DNA from: Pseudooceanicola spongiae | Lineage (GTDB): Bacteria; Pseudomonadota; Alphaproteobacteria; Rhodobacterales; Rhodobacteraceae | Assembly: GCF_014899185.1 (NCBI RefSeq) | Contig: NZ_CP045201.1 | Location: forward strand, 1,410,501 to 1,474,500 | Direction of reading: 5' to 3' | DNA: 64,000 nucleotides | Shown: piece after piece, positions 32,582 to 41,741 of the stretch | Layout of the letters: every line of letters begins with the position of its first letter | Numbering within the stretch: position 1 is the first letter of the stretch | Notes under the pieces: model-generated | Seen by the model: the letters and a program-made list of their open reading frames with translations, nothing else | Database searches by the model: none | Told to the model about the DNA's origin: nothing | Program-made: the position numbers and the translations under genes

Positions 32582-33486
32582 AGGTCTATCGCACGGCAAA
32601 CTACGCGCTGCGCCCCAAGGATCCAGCGGTCGCCGAAATATGGCAGCTCTATCAGGACGATCTGGGCGACAAACCGACGGCCAAAACCATGGGCTACACC
32701 GGCAAAGCCGTGCTGCCGCACTTCGGCCACCTCCGGCCCGAAGACATCACGAAGGCGGTTTGCCTGGCGTATTCCGCCAAGCGGCGCGAGGCAGGCAAAT
32801 CACAGGGATCAGTGCACACGGAGCTTGGGCACCTTAAATCCGCGCTTCTGTTCGCGGAGCATACGCGCATGATTGATCGCGCCCCGAAGATATGGCGTCC
32901 GGAGAAGCCTCAGACCGACAAGCGGATCCTGAACGCGGGTGAAGCGAGATCGCTGATCGATGCCGCAATTGAACCGCACATCCGGCTTGCTCTGATCCTG
33001 CTGCTTGGCACAGGTGCGCGAGTAGGTGCTGTTCTCGATCTGACATGGGATCGCGTGAACTTCGAGCGGGGTGCGATCAACCTGCGCCTGGACGACGGCG
33101 CCACGCGTAAAGGCCGCGCCGTGGTTCCGATGAATGGCGGGACTAGAGCGGCCCTCGCAACGGCACACGACGCGGCGCTGTCAGACTACGTGATCGAATA
33201 TGCAGGTGGCCCGGTCGGCTCGATCAGGAAGGGTGTGGCTGGCGCTGTCAGCCGGTCAGGGATCGGGCACGTCCGCATCCACGATCTGCGCCATACGGCC
33301 GCCGTGACCATGCTGTCGAACGGCATCCCGCTCGAGAAGGTATCTCAGGTGCTCGGACATTCGAACACCGCCGTGACGTTTTCGACCTATGGCCGCTACC
33401 TTCCGGAGCACATGCAGGACGCGGTCAACGTGCTGGACTTCATGAATCTGAGAGAGAGGAAAATCCAGAACGGCCCGGCCAAATAA
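32455..33486 (+). CDS. int: Tyrosine recombinase integrase
   Basis: A 343-residue phage integrase. Catalytic residues seen: Arg in LGTGARVGAVLDLTWDRV, HDLRHTAAVTML (His-x-x-Arg), LGHSNTAVTF (His), and the Tyr of STYGRY. The N-terminal part is an arm-binding/core-binding region. The start MPEISIGRLRGG at 32455 is preferred because it lies at the end of the xis helix-turn-helix; the frame is open to 32350 but earlier starts overlap xis deeply. The gene ends 75 bases from the tRNA-Val CCA end, the expected attachment side. Confidence 0.93.
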   Translation: MPEISIGRLRGGLCVYWTGSDGKRIRRRLAACTRKEAEAEALEVYRTANYALRPKDPAVAEIWQLYQDDLGDKPTAKTMGYTGKAVLPHFGHLRPEDITKAVCLAYSAKRREAGKSQGSVHTELGHLKSALLFAEHTRMIDRAPKIWRPEKPQTDKRILNAGEARSLIDAAIEPHIRLALILLLGTGARVGAVLDLTWDRVNFERGAINLRLDDGATRKGRAVVPMNGGTRAALATAHDAALSDYVIEYAGGPVGSIRKGVAGAVSRSGIGHVRIHDLRHTAAVTMLSNGIPLEKVSQVLGHSNTAVTFSTYGRYLPEHMQDAVNVLDFMNLRERKIQNGPAK

Positions 33487-33560
33487 GTTCAACGGACTGC
33501 GGGACACTTCGCAAAGCTATGCTCAGCAACATGTAAATGTAGAATTTTCAGTAGGTTAAA

Positions 33561-33635
33561 TGGTGGGTGATAAGGGATTTGAACCCCTGACATCTTCGAT
33601 GTGAACGAAGCGCTCTACCACTGAGCTAATCACCC
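33561..33635 (-). tRNA. tRNA-Val (anticodon CAC), CCA encoded
   Basis: Cloverleaf on the minus strand: acceptor GGGTGAT / ATCACCC, D arm GCTCAGTGGTAGAGC, anticodon stem CTTCG/CGAAG with loop TTCACAT (anticodon CAC), T arm with GGTTCAAATCCC, discriminator A, then CCA (33561-33563). 75 bases. The prophage lies directly 3' of it, so the 3' half is the probable attachment core. Confidence 0.95.
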
Positions 33636-33653
33636 GTGCGCCGGTGTTTAGCG

Positions 33654-34109
33654 TCACTCTGCCGGGTCTGCAAGCGTCTCTTTGCCAGAATCTTCACCCG
33701 TGCTTTCCACCGCGCCGCGCGCCGCATCGCTCTGGCGGATCCGCGTGTTCATCACCTTGCCGTTGGCCACGGATTTCGTGTTGGTGACCTTCACCTTGCC
33801 AAGCGGCTGCAAGTTCAGCTCCCGCCCCTCGGCAATGGCGTCGCCCAAAACCACCAGCAGCGCCTCGATCACCGGCTTGGCGAACTTCTTCTTCACACCA
33901 GAGCGCTGCACGACCTGCGCGATCAGATCTTTCTTGTTCAGTTCCGGAGACTCGCTGGGCGTCGCCGCATCGGGGGCGTCGACTGCCTCAGCCGGCAAGA
34001 CCGCGTCTGTCGCCTCAGGGGCCGCGAGCCTGGCCTTTGACGCTCTCGGCTGTGACACCTTGCGAATGGCTTTGGGCTTGGCCTCGCCCGCCTTGCTCTT
34101 GGTTACCAC
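33654..34109 (-). CDS. HU-family DNA-binding protein with N-terminal extension
   Basis: A 151-residue protein. Residues about 56-130 carry an HU/IHF fold: ELNKKDLIAQVVQRSGVKKKFAKPVIEALLVVLGDAIAEGRELNLQPLGKVKV, with the beta-arm region KVMNTRIRQ. In place of a compact HU it has a 55-residue Lys/Ala/Pro-rich leader and a short acidic tail, making it about 60 residues longer than ordinary HU. The GTG at 34109 has GAGGGAG five bases upstream, which decides the start. It is chromosomal, next to lon, and would bend or compact DNA. Confidence 0.83.
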   Translation of the reverse strand: MVTKSKAGEAKPKAIRKVSQPRASKARLAAPEATDAVLPAEAVDAPDAATPSESPELNKKDLIAQVVQRSGVKKKFAKPVIEALLVVLGDAIAEGRELNLQPLGKVKVTNTKSVANGKVMNTRIRQSDAARGAVESTGEDSGKETLADPAE

Positions 34110-34248
34110 TGTGCTCTCCCTCGCCGCTGGGTCCTGCTGAAACACCTTAGTGGAAAGGCTAGCAGCGGCCTCTGCGTTAATCCAGCATCCTCGCGGATTG
34201 CGCCAATTTATCCGCAGCGGCGCCGTATCGAGCGCCCTGCCCTGCATG

Positions 34249-34284
34249 AAAAAGGGCCACACTCCCTTGCGGAAACGTGGCCCC
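34249..34284 (-). terminator. Terminator of lon
   Basis: Inverted repeat GGGCCAC / GTGGCCC, 16-base loop, followed on the minus strand by TTTTTCATG. It lies 24 bases after the lon stop. Confidence 0.8.
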
Positions 34285-34307
34285 ATTTGCGTCTACGTCA
34301 GCGCAGA

Positions 34308-36719
34308 TCAGTGCGCGGTGGTCGACTGACCCGGTTCGGGCATGCGGTTGGCACGGGCGGCAGCCGCCGCTTCCTCCGCTTCCTCGTCCCACTCGATCGG
34401 CTCAGGCTGACGCACCAGCGCCTGCTTGAGAACCTCACGCACGTGGGTCACCGGAATGATCGTCAGGCCCTGCTTCACGTTGTCGGGGATATCCGCCAGG
34501 TCTTTCTCATTCTCTTCGGGAATGAAGACCGTCTTGATCCCACCGCGCAGCGCGGCCAGCAGTTTTTCCTTCAGCCCGCCGATCGGCATCGCATTGCCGC
34601 GCAGAGACACCTCGCCAGTCATGGCAATATCCTTGCGGATCGGGATCTGCGTTAGCACCGACACGATCGAGGTCACCATCGCCAGACCGGCCGACGGCCC
34701 GTCCTTCGGTGTCGCCCCGTCCGGCACGTGGACGTGGATGTCCATCCGGTCAAAGCGCGGTGGCTTCACCCCGATTTCCGGCGCGATCGAGCGCACGAAG
34801 CTGGAGGCCGCGTCGATGGATTCCTTCATCACATCGCCGAGTTTCCCCGTCGTCTTCATGCGGCCCTTGCCAGGCAGGCGCAGCGCTTCGATCTGCAGCA
34901 GATCGCCGCCAACGCTCGTCCAGGCCAGCCCCGTGACAACACCGATCTGGTCTTCCTTCTCGGCCAGACCATAGCGGTACTTCTTCACGCCGAGGTAGTC
35001 GTCGATGTTGTCCTCGGTCACGACAACCGTCTTGACGTCGCCCTTGACGATCTGCGTCACGGCTTTGCGTGCCAGTTTGGCGATCTCACGCTCAAGGCTG
35101 CGCACCCCAGCTTCGCGGGTGTAGCGCTGGATGATCTCGCTCAGCGCGCCATCCGTCACCTCGAACTCACCCTTGCGCAGGCCGTTGTTCTTGACCTGCT
35201 TGTCGACCAGGTGATGCCGCGCGATCTCGCGCTTCTCATCCTCGGTGTAGCCCGCCAGCGGAATGATCTCCATCCGGTCGAGCAGCGGCCCCGGCATGTT
35301 ATAGCTGTTGGCCGTCGTCAGGAACATCACGTTCGACAGGTCGTATTCCACCTCAAGGTAGTGGTCCACGAAGGTGCCGTTCTGTTCTGGATCGAGCACC
35401 TCAAGCATCGCACTTGCCGGATCGCCACGGAAGTCCTGCCCCATCTTGTCGATTTCATCGAGCAGGATCAGCGGGTTGGTGGTTTTCGCCTTCTTCAGCG
35501 CCTGAATGATCTTGCCGGGCATGGAGCCGATATAGGTCCGACGGTGACCGCGGATCTCGGACTCGTCACGCACGCCACCCAGAGAGATCCGGATGAACTC
35601 GCGCCCCGTTGCTTTCGCCACGGATTTCCCCAGCGAGGTTTTACCCACGCCCGGAGGACCGACGAGGCACATGATCGGCCCCTTCAGCTTTTTCGAGCGT
35701 TGCTGCACCGCGAGGTATTCGACGATCCGCTCCTTGACCTTGTCGAGGCCATAGTGATCGGTGTCGAGCACGGCCTGCGCATCGGCAAGGTTCTTCTTGA
35801 CGCGGCTCTTCACGCCCCACGGGATCGACAGCATCCAGTCGAGGTAGTTGCGCACGACAGTCGCCTCGGCGCTCATCGGGCTCATCGACTTCAGCTTCTT
35901 GATCTCGGCGTCGGCCTTTTCACGGGCTTCCTTGCTCAGCTTGGTTTCAGCAATGCGTTGTTCCAGCTCGGCAATCTCGCCCTCGCCTTCCTCGCCATCG
36001 CCGAGTTCCTTCTGAATCGCCTTCATCTGCTCATTCAGATAATATTCGCGCTGCGTGCGCTCCATCTGAGATTTGACGCGGGTCTTGATCTTCTTCTCGA
36101 CCTGCAGCACGGACATTTCGCCCTGCATCAGGCCATAGACCTTCTCAAGCCGCTCGCTCACCGGCAGCGTCTCAAGCAGGTCCTGCTTCTGGGTCACGTC
36201 GATGCCGAGGTGGCCTGCGACCAGATCCGCCAGACGCGACGGTTCTGCGCTTTGCGCAACGGCAGACAGCGCTTCCTCGGGGATGTTTTTCTTGACCTTG
36301 GCGTAGCGTTCGAATTCCTGGCCCACGGTGCGCAGCAGCGCTTCGGTGATCGTCAGATCGCCGGGGGTTTCGTCCAGGTAAACGGCCTTGGCCTCGAAAA
36401 ACGCGTCGTTTTCAAGGTATTCTTCGATGCGCACGCGCGCGGCGCCCTCGACCAGCACCTTCACGGTGCCATCGGGCAGCTTCAGCAGTTGCAACACATT
36501 CGCCAGCACGCCGGCGGTGTGAATGCCCTTGGGCTCAGGATCATCCTCGGCCGGGTCGATCTGACTGGCCAGCAGGATCTGCTTGTTGTCCGCCATGACC
36601 TCTTCCAGTGCGCGGACGGATTTCTCACGGCCTACGAACAGGGGCACAATCATGTGCGGGAACACCACGATATCGCGCAGCGGCAGTACCGGGTAGGATG
36701 GGTTCAGAGGCTCTTGCAT
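34308..36719 (-). CDS. lon: ATP-dependent Lon protease
   Basis: An 803-residue Lon, the usual length. N-terminal substrate domain (YPVLPLRDIVVFPHMIVPLFVGREKS), AAA+ ATPase with Walker A CLVGPPGVGKTSLGKS and Walker B ILLDEIDKMG, and the C-terminal Ser/Lys protease: DGPSAGLAM (catalytic Ser) and GGLKEKLLAALRGG (catalytic Lys). It degrades misfolded and regulatory proteins in the cytoplasm. A weak sigma-32-like promoter is visible upstream. Confidence 0.97.
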   Translation of the reverse strand: MQEPLNPSYPVLPLRDIVVFPHMIVPLFVGREKSVRALEEVMADNKQILLASQIDPAEDDPEPKGIHTAGVLANVLQLLKLPDGTVKVLVEGAARVRIEEYLENDAFFEAKAVYLDETPGDLTITEALLRTVGQEFERYAKVKKNIPEEALSAVAQSAEPSRLADLVAGHLGIDVTQKQDLLETLPVSERLEKVYGLMQGEMSVLQVEKKIKTRVKSQMERTQREYYLNEQMKAIQKELGDGEEGEGEIAELEQRIAETKLSKEAREKADAEIKKLKSMSPMSAEATVVRNYLDWMLSIPWGVKSRVKKNLADAQAVLDTDHYGLDKVKERIVEYLAVQQRSKKLKGPIMCLVGPPGVGKTSLGKSVAKATGREFIRISLGGVRDESEIRGHRRTYIGSMPGKIIQALKKAKTTNPLILLDEIDKMGQDFRGDPASAMLEVLDPEQNGTFVDHYLEVEYDLSNVMFLTTANSYNMPGPLLDRMEIIPLAGYTEDEKREIARHHLVDKQVKNNGLRKGEFEVTDGALSEIIQRYTREAGVRSLEREIAKLARKAVTQIVKGDVKTVVVTEDNIDDYLGVKKYRYGLAEKEDQIGVVTGLAWTSVGGDLLQIEALRLPGKGRMKTTGKLGDVMKESIDAASSFVRSIAPEIGVKPPRFDRMDIHVHVPDGATPKDGPSAGLAMVTSIVSVLTQIPIRKDIAMTGEVSLRGNAMPIGGLKEKLLAALRGGIKTVFIPEENEKDLADIPDNVKQGLTIIPVTHVREVLKQALVRQPEPIEWDEEAEEAAAAARANRMPEPGQSTTAH

Positions 36720-36793
36720 GCTCTATCCTTAGTATTGGGCAGAAGGTCAGGCCCCGCTTGGCGGCAGCACAGCCTTCTCCGTTTCACAGTCTT

Positions 36794-36823
36794 TAAGTGG
36801 GAGCACGACTCCCGCAGTTCAAC
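36794..36823 (-). promoter_or_regulatory. lon: Possible heat-shock promoter of lon
   Basis: Minus strand: TTGAA (36818-36822), 14 bases, CTCCCACTTA (36794-36803), close to the sigma-32 pattern CTTGAA - CCCCATNT. It lies about 75 bases before the lon ATG. The match is partial. Confidence 0.35.
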
Positions 36824-36984
36824 TGCATTTGCATCAGTGTGCCCGCCGATCCCCGGACGGGCAAGCACGATATATAGCGGTTTGAGGGGAAATCCCCCTG
36901 TATATCTTCCTTTTTTAACGTCGATGTGACAGGCCATCGCGGCCATCGGCCCGTTCTCCTTCACGAAAACGTGGGTGCGGGCGC

Positions 36985-38049
36985 TCATGATCCGCGCCCC
37001 AACTGGCCAGTGTCGATCAGCTGCTGCAGCATCGCGGTCACCGCAGGCTGCAAAGGCCGATAGCTCATCCCGAGCGCCTTGCAGGACTTGCTGTTGTCCA
37101 CCTGCCAAGGATAGCCCATGGAGCGCGCGACCATATGCCGGGTGATGGTTTTGCTGACCATGGGGCCAATCAGCCAGACCACCCATTTTGGCATTTCCCG
37201 CGCGGTGATGGGCAGCGTCCCACCCGCATGCTCCTGCAGCATTTCCGCAAGCTGCAGCATCGTCAGGCTCTCGGCGCTGATGATATGGCGCCCCTCGGCA
37301 TCGGGCAAAAAAGCGGCACGCAGATGCGCCTCGGCGACGTCGCGCACATCGACCATGCCGATCTCCATCGGCGGGACACCGGATTTGAACGCACCCGAGC
37401 CCATCTGCCGCAGGATCGAGAAACTGTCCGAGGTTTGCCGCTCAGCCGTTCCCGGCCCGACGACGAGGCTGGGGTTGATCACCACCAGCCGCCAGCGCGC
37501 CTGCCGGCTGTTGATCTCCCAGGCGGCGCGCTCGGCGGCGGTCTTGGAATAGGCATAGGGCTGATGCTCCAGCGACGAGGTGCTGTTCCAGATCGCCTCG
37601 TCCGCCACCCGCCCATCCAGATCCGCCGCATCGCCAATGATCGCCGCACAGGAACTGGTCAGCACAACGCGATGCACCGAGGCCGTCGCCGTCGCCGTGT
37701 CCAGCACATTGCGCGTGCCCTTCACCGCCGGGTCGACCAGATCGCGCTGCGCATCCTCCACGTCGCTGGTAAAGGGCGAGGCCGTGTGGATCACCACCCG
37801 ACAGCCTGCCATCGCCGCCGCGTAAGACCCCTCCTCCAGCAAATCCGCGCGAAACAGCACCAGCTGCCCCGGCGTGCCTTCGGCCATACTGAGCAGATGC
37901 GCCACCTTCGCGGAATTGTCCGGGTCCCGCACCGCCGCGTGCACCGTGACGCCGTGCTCCAGCAGCCCCTGCACGATCCAGCCGGCGACATAGCCGGTCG
38001 CGCCTGTCACCAGAACCGGCGCAGAAGTCTCAAAAGGGATATCGCTCAT
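36985..38049 (-). CDS. NAD(P)-dependent epimerase/dehydratase, dihydroflavonol reductase-like
   Basis: A 354-residue extended short-chain dehydrogenase. Rossmann motif VLVTGATGYVAGWIVQGLLE (residues 12-31), VVIHTASPF, VVLTSSCAA, and the catalytic YxxxK in PYAYSKTAAERAAWE. These features suit the dihydroflavonol-4-reductase/ketoreductase group. The substrate is not predictable. The ATG at 38049 follows a GAGG site. It stands alone, divergent from tgt. Confidence 0.88.
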   Translation of the reverse strand: MSDIPFETSAPVLVTGATGYVAGWIVQGLLEHGVTVHAAVRDPDNSAKVAHLLSMAEGTPGQLVLFRADLLEEGSYAAAMAGCRVVIHTASPFTSDVEDAQRDLVDPAVKGTRNVLDTATATASVHRVVLTSSCAAIIGDAADLDGRVADEAIWNSTSSLEHQPYAYSKTAAERAAWEINSRQARWRLVVINPSLVVGPGTAERQTSDSFSILRQMGSGAFKSGVPPMEIGMVDVRDVAEAHLRAAFLPDAEGRHIISAESLTMLQLAEMLQEHAGGTLPITAREMPKWVVWLIGPMVSKTITRHMVARSMGYPWQVDNSKSCKALGMSYRPLQPAVTAMLQQLIDTGQLGRGS

Positions 38050-38239
38050 GCTCTGCCTCACCTTCCGTGCGCCCCTGAGTGACCAGAGCCGGGGGGCAGC
38101 ACCTTGAGCTGAAAGGTAATCGGGCGCGGACATCCGTCAACGACGCCGCCCCTCACCTCTGCGTGCGCAAGGCCGCCATTTGCGCGCGCCCCGCAAAGCA
38201 TCTGGCTTTCACTCCGCAAAGCGTCTAAATCGCGCGACC

Positions 38240-39370
38240 ATGAGCACACCTTTTTCCTTCTCTCTCGCCGCGACGGACGGCCGCGCCCGCACCGGCGTCA
38301 TCGACACGCCCCGTGGCCAGATCCGCACGCCGGCGTTCATGCCCGTGGGCACTGCCGCGACCGTCAAGGCGATGCTGCCCGAAAGCGTTGCCGCCACCGG
38401 CGCCGACATCCTGCTGGGCAATACCTATCACCTGATGCTGCGCCCCACCGCCGAACGCATCGACCGCCTTGGCGGGCTGCACAAGTTCATGAACTGGGAC
38501 AAGCCGATCCTGACTGACTCGGGCGGCTTTCAGGTGATGTCGCTGGCCAGCCTGCGCAAGCTGACCGAAGAGGGCGTCACCTTCGCCTCCCATGTCGATG
38601 GCTCCAAACATATGCTCTCGCCCGAGCGCAGCATGGAAATCCAGAAGCTGCTCGGCTCCGACATCGTGATGTGCTTTGACGAATGCCCCGCCCTTCCGGC
38701 CGAGGACAGCGTCGTCGCCGCCTCGATGCGGATGTCTATGCGGTGGGCGCAACGGAGCCGCGATGCTTTCGGCGACCGCCCCGGCCACGCTCTGTTCGGC
38801 ATCCAGCAGGGCGGCGTCAATCAGGACCTGCGCGGCGAATCCGCCGAGGCACTGACGAAGATCGGCTTCGATGGCTACGCCGTCGGCGGTCTGGCGGTGG
38901 GTGAGGGTCAGGAGGCGATGTTCGGCGTGCTCGACTACGCCCCCGACATGCTGCCACAAGACAAGCCCCGCTACCTGATGGGTGTCGGCAAGCCCGACGA
39001 CATCGTCGGCGCCGTCGCGCGCGGTATCGACATGATGGATTGCGTGCTGCCCTCGCGCTCTGGCCGCACCGGACAGGTCTTTACCCGTCACGGTGTCGTG
39101 AACATCAAGAACGCGCGCCACGCTGATGACCCCCGCCCGCTCGACGAAGACTGCAGCTGCCCGGCCTGCCGCAATTACTCGCGCGCCTATCTGCATCACG
39201 TCTTCCGCTCGCAGGAGATGATCTCGGGGATGCTGCTGACCTGGCACAACCTGCATTACTATCAGGAGCTTATGCAGGGCATGCGCGACGCGATCGCAGC
39301 GCAGCGCTTTGACGACTTCGTCACCGTGTTCCACGGCCTGCGCGCCGAGGGCGATATCGAGCGGCTCTGA
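38240..39370 (+). CDS. tgt: Queuine tRNA-ribosyltransferase
   Basis: A 376-residue tRNA-guanine transglycosylase, which swaps G34 for the queuosine precursor in tRNAs with GUN anticodons. Motifs: [23 protein letters not shown] (catalytic Asp), [26 protein letters not shown] (nucleophile Asp region), and zinc ligands CSCPAC...YLHH. The start MSTPFSFSL at 38240 is the family start; earlier in-frame starts add unrelated sequence. Confidence 0.97.
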   Translation: MSTPFSFSLAATDGRARTGVIDTPRGQIRTPAFMPVGTAATVKAMLPESVAATGADILLGNTYHLMLRPTAERIDRLGGLHKFMNWDKPILTDSGGFQVMSLASLRKLTEEGVTFASHVDGSKHMLSPERSMEIQKLLGSDIVMCFDECPALPAEDSVVAASMRMSMRWAQRSRDAFGDRPGHALFGIQQGGVNQDLRGESAEALTKIGFDGYAVGGLAVGEGQEAMFGVLDYAPDMLPQDKPRYLMGVGKPDDIVGAVARGIDMMDCVLPSRSGRTGQVFTRHGVVNIKNARHADDPRPLDEDCSCPACRNYSRAYLHHVFRSQEMISGMLLTWHNLHYYQELMQGMRDAIAAQRFDDFVTVFHGLRAEGDIERL

Positions 39371-39480
39371 CCGCGCGCGCAATGGAGCGGTGCGCGCGAA
39401 TTTCGCACCGTCTTCACGGTGCGTCTGGACCTTGCCTTCGAGTTTTCCTATATATTTGGTCAGGAAAAGGATAACACGCC

Positions 39481-39843
39481 ATGACCGATAGCCCAGAACC
39501 CCTTGAAGGCGCGCCGCTTATTGCGCCTTCCACCACCGATCACCCGCTTTACGACAAGGTGACCGAGGCCTGTCGCACGGTGTATGACCCGGAAATTCCC
39601 GTCAATATCTACGACCTCGGCCTGATCTACACGGTCGATATCTCGGAAGAGAACGACGTGAAGATCATGATGACGCTGACCGCCCCGGGTTGCCCCGTGG
39701 CCGGCGACATGCCCGGCTGGGTCGCCGAAGCGGTCGAGCCTCTGGACGGCGTCAAAACCGTCGATGTCCAGCTCACATGGGAGCCGCCATGGGGCATGGA
39801 CATGATGAGCGACGAAGCCCGCCTTGAGCTTGGCTTCATGTAA
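39481..39843 (+). CDS. SufT-like Fe-S assembly protein (DUF59/MIP18 family)
   Basis: A 120-residue protein. Core: VYDPEIPVNIYDLGLIYTVDI, then MTLTAPGCPVAGDMPGWVAEAVEPLDGVKTVDVQLTWEPPW, typical of DUF59/SufT proteins that aid maturation of Fe-S enzymes. The Cys in APGCP is the conserved one. The gene is followed by a strong terminator. A SufA-like carrier lies 1.5 kb downstream. Confidence 0.88.
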   Translation: MTDSPEPLEGAPLIAPSTTDHPLYDKVTEACRTVYDPEIPVNIYDLGLIYTVDISEENDVKIMMTLTAPGCPVAGDMPGWVAEAVEPLDGVKTVDVQLTWEPPWGMDMMSDEARLELGFM

Positions 39844-39848
39844 AGCGC

Positions 39849-39884
39849 AAAGGCTTGCATCCCCCCGATGCAAGCCTTTTTCCT
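39849..39884 (+). terminator. Terminator after sufT-like gene
   Basis: Inverted repeat AAAGGCTTGCATC / GATGCAAGCCTTT with a short C-rich loop and a T-rich tail (TTTTTCC). Both strands could use it. Confidence 0.9.
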
Positions 39885-39985
39885 TTTCTCGACCCTCGCC
39901 CTGCGCCCCTCGACAAGCATTTTCACTTGCTTTCCCCCGAAGAAAGCGTTTTCACTTTACAAAACTGCTGATCCCCGGGGGCCTG

Positions 39986-40609
39986 ATGCCTGAAACCCTT
40001 GTCACCGTCCTCGCAGGCGATCTCGTCGCCTCGACAGATCTGACCGAAGAGGGCCTCGCCCTCGCCCTCGACGCCCTGCGCGCCGCGGCCACCCGGATCG
40101 AAGACTGGCACCACCAGCCCGTCCACTTCACCCGCAACCGCGGCGACGGCTGGCAGATCTGCCTGCCCGGCGACGCCCCCGGCATCCGCGAAGCCCTCGC
40201 CCTGCGCGCCGCTCTGCGCCAGCACGGCAAGGCCTACGAGACCCGCATCGCCATCGCCACCGGCCCCGCCACCCTGCCCGAAGACGGCGACCTGAACCGC
40301 GCCAGCGGCCCCGCCTTCACCCACGCAGGCCATCTGCTTGATCTCATGGAGGGACCTCATTTCCTTCATTGGAGCGGCGGCGCGTTGAACAGCATCGCGC
40401 GGCTGGCCGACCACATCAGCCATGGCTGGACCCCAGCCCAAGCCCGCGCCATCCTGCCCATGCTGACGCCGTCCTTTCCGCCATTGCAGTCCGACATCGC
40501 CAGCTCCCTGAAGATAACCCGTCAGGCCGTTGGTCAGGCGCTTGCAGCCGCAGGCTACGACGCCCTCCATGCAGCACTCACCGACCTGGAAAGGGCAGAG
40601 CAGCCATGA
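39986..40609 (+). CDS. SatD-like protein
   Basis: A 207-residue protein. It opens MPETLVTVLAGDLVASTDL, followed by HFTRNRGDGWQICLPG and later TRIAIATGPATL, in the manner of SatD family proteins. A C-terminal helix-turn-helix (IASSLKITRQAVGQALAAAGYDALHAAL) is visible. It overlaps the next gene, a DUF3307 membrane protein, by ATGA; SatD and DUF3307 genes are known as frequent partners. Function is not known. Confidence 0.7.
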   Translation: MPETLVTVLAGDLVASTDLTEEGLALALDALRAAATRIEDWHHQPVHFTRNRGDGWQICLPGDAPGIREALALRAALRQHGKAYETRIAIATGPATLPEDGDLNRASGPAFTHAGHLLDLMEGPHFLHWSGGALNSIARLADHISHGWTPAQARAILPMLTPSFPPLQSDIASSLKITRQAVGQALAAAGYDALHAALTDLERAEQP

Positions 40610-41343
40610 TCGCCACCTTCACCGCCCTGCTCCTCGCCCACGCCCTGGCCGATTTCGTCCTGCAAAGCAAAGCCATGGCGACAGCCAAGGCGCGCCGCGC
40701 CCCCGGCCCCCTTGCGCTGCACATCCTCATCGTCGCCGCCACCGCGACCCTCGCCACCGGCCCCACCACGGCCGCACACGCCCTGCCCCTGCTGGCGCTG
40801 GCCGCCGCCCACCTGATCATCGACCTGATAAAAAGCACCCTGCCGCAAGACCGCCTCGCCCCCTTCCTGCTCGATCAATCCGCCCATCTCGCCACCCTTG
40901 CCGCCACCGCCGCGCTCTGGCCCGACCTCTTCGCCACCGGCCTCTGGGCCCCCACCACACACTGGCTGCCCGCCCTCATGGCCCTCGCCGCAGGCCTCAT
41001 CCTCGCGACCCGCGCAGGCGGCTTTGCCGTCGGCCTGCTGATGGCCCGCTGGGGCGACACGGCCCTGCCCAAGGGCCTGACCGACGGCGGCTTCCTGATC
41101 GGCCTGCTGGAGCGTGGCCTGATCTTCCTCTTCGTGCTGACGGATGAACCCCAGGCCATCGGCTTCCTCATCGCCGCCAAGTCGGTGCTGCGCTTTGACA
41201 CCGCGAAAACCGACCACCGCACCGGCGAATATGTCATCATCGGCACGCTCGCTTCCTTCGCCTGGGCGCTGCTGGCGGCTTATGCAACGCTGGCCCTCTT
41301 CTCTGCACTGCCGCACCTTGGCATTTCGCTTCCGAAGTCTTAA
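40606..41343 (+). CDS. DUF3307 multi-pass membrane protein
   Basis: A 245-residue integral membrane protein. It opens ATFTALLLAHALADFVLQS, the DUF3307 signature (HxxxDFxLQ), and has about six to seven hydrophobic segments. LAAAHLIIDLIKS repeats the His/Asp pattern in a second segment. It is translationally coupled to the SatD-like gene. Function unknown. Confidence 0.82.
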   Translation: MIATFTALLLAHALADFVLQSKAMATAKARRAPGPLALHILIVAATATLATGPTTAAHALPLLALAAAHLIIDLIKSTLPQDRLAPFLLDQSAHLATLAATAALWPDLFATGLWAPTTHWLPALMALAAGLILATRAGGFAVGLLMARWGDTALPKGLTDGGFLIGLLERGLIFLFVLTDEPQAIGFLIAAKSVLRFDTAKTDHRTGEYVIIGTLASFAWALLAAYATLALFSALPHLGISLPKS

Positions 41344-41367
41344 GTTTGCAGTCAAAGGAGACCCCGC

Positions 41368-41718
41368 ATGTTCAGCATCCCTGGCAAGCAAGCCGTGACG
41401 ATCACAGATCGCGCCGCGGCACAGATCATCAAGCTGATGACCCGCGAGGGCCATCAGGGCCTGCGTATCGGCGTCAAGAAGGGCGGCTGCGCGGGCATGG
41501 AATATACCATGGACTACGTTGATTCCGTCGACCCGATGGACGAGGTCGTCGAACAGGAAGGCGCCCGCGTCATGATCGCCCCGATGGCGCAGATGTTCCT
41601 CTTCGGCACCGAAATCGATTATGAGACCGCGCTGCTCGAATCCGGCTTCCGCTTCAACAACCCCAATGTGACCGAAGCCTGTGGCTGCGGCGAATCCATC
41701 AAGTTCGCCAATATGTAA
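41368..41718 (+). CDS. Fe-S cluster carrier, SufA/IscA/ErpA family
   Basis: A 116-residue A-type carrier. The three conserved Cys are present: KKGGCAGMEY and ACGCGES near the C-terminus. It passes Fe-S clusters to target proteins. A ribosome site AAGGAGA precedes the ATG. Which of SufA, IscA or ErpA it is cannot be decided here, though roseobacters commonly have the SUF route. Confidence 0.93.
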   Translation: MFSIPGKQAVTITDRAAAQIIKLMTREGHQGLRIGVKKGGCAGMEYTMDYVDSVDPMDEVVEQEGARVMIAPMAQMFLFGTEIDYETALLESGFRFNNPNVTEACGCGESIKFANM

Positions 41719-41741
41719 GTGCACTGAGGAGATCCGGACCC

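Larger units (their letters stand above)
7452..33560. mobile_element. HK97-like siphovirus prophage integrated at tRNA-Val
   Basis: A near-complete temperate tailed phage genome in canonical order. Late genes run leftward: HNH, small and large terminase, portal, S49 prohead protease, capsid, connector, closure, completion, HK97-gp10-like protein, tail tube, G/GT chaperones, tape measure, tail proteins, then lysin, holin-like and spanins. A divergent Cro-like/CI-like switch sits at about 31.2-31.7 kb and excisionase/integrase genes at the right end. The right end abuts the 3' CCA of a tRNA-Val gene, the usual target of tyrosine integrases. The left end is not resolved: 7452 is only the last recognised phage gene, and the accessory block 3280-7052 may or may not be phage cargo. 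Confidence 0.9.

Noticed and set aside
34728..36929. A 733-codon open frame on the plus strand
   Set aside because: Antisense shadow of lon. The lon protein has all catalytic motifs; the shadow has low-complexity composition.
36720..36984. Possible small gene between lon and the reductase gene
   Set aside because: An open minus-strand frame exists, but it overlaps the reductase 3' end, has no homology pattern and covers the likely lon promoter.
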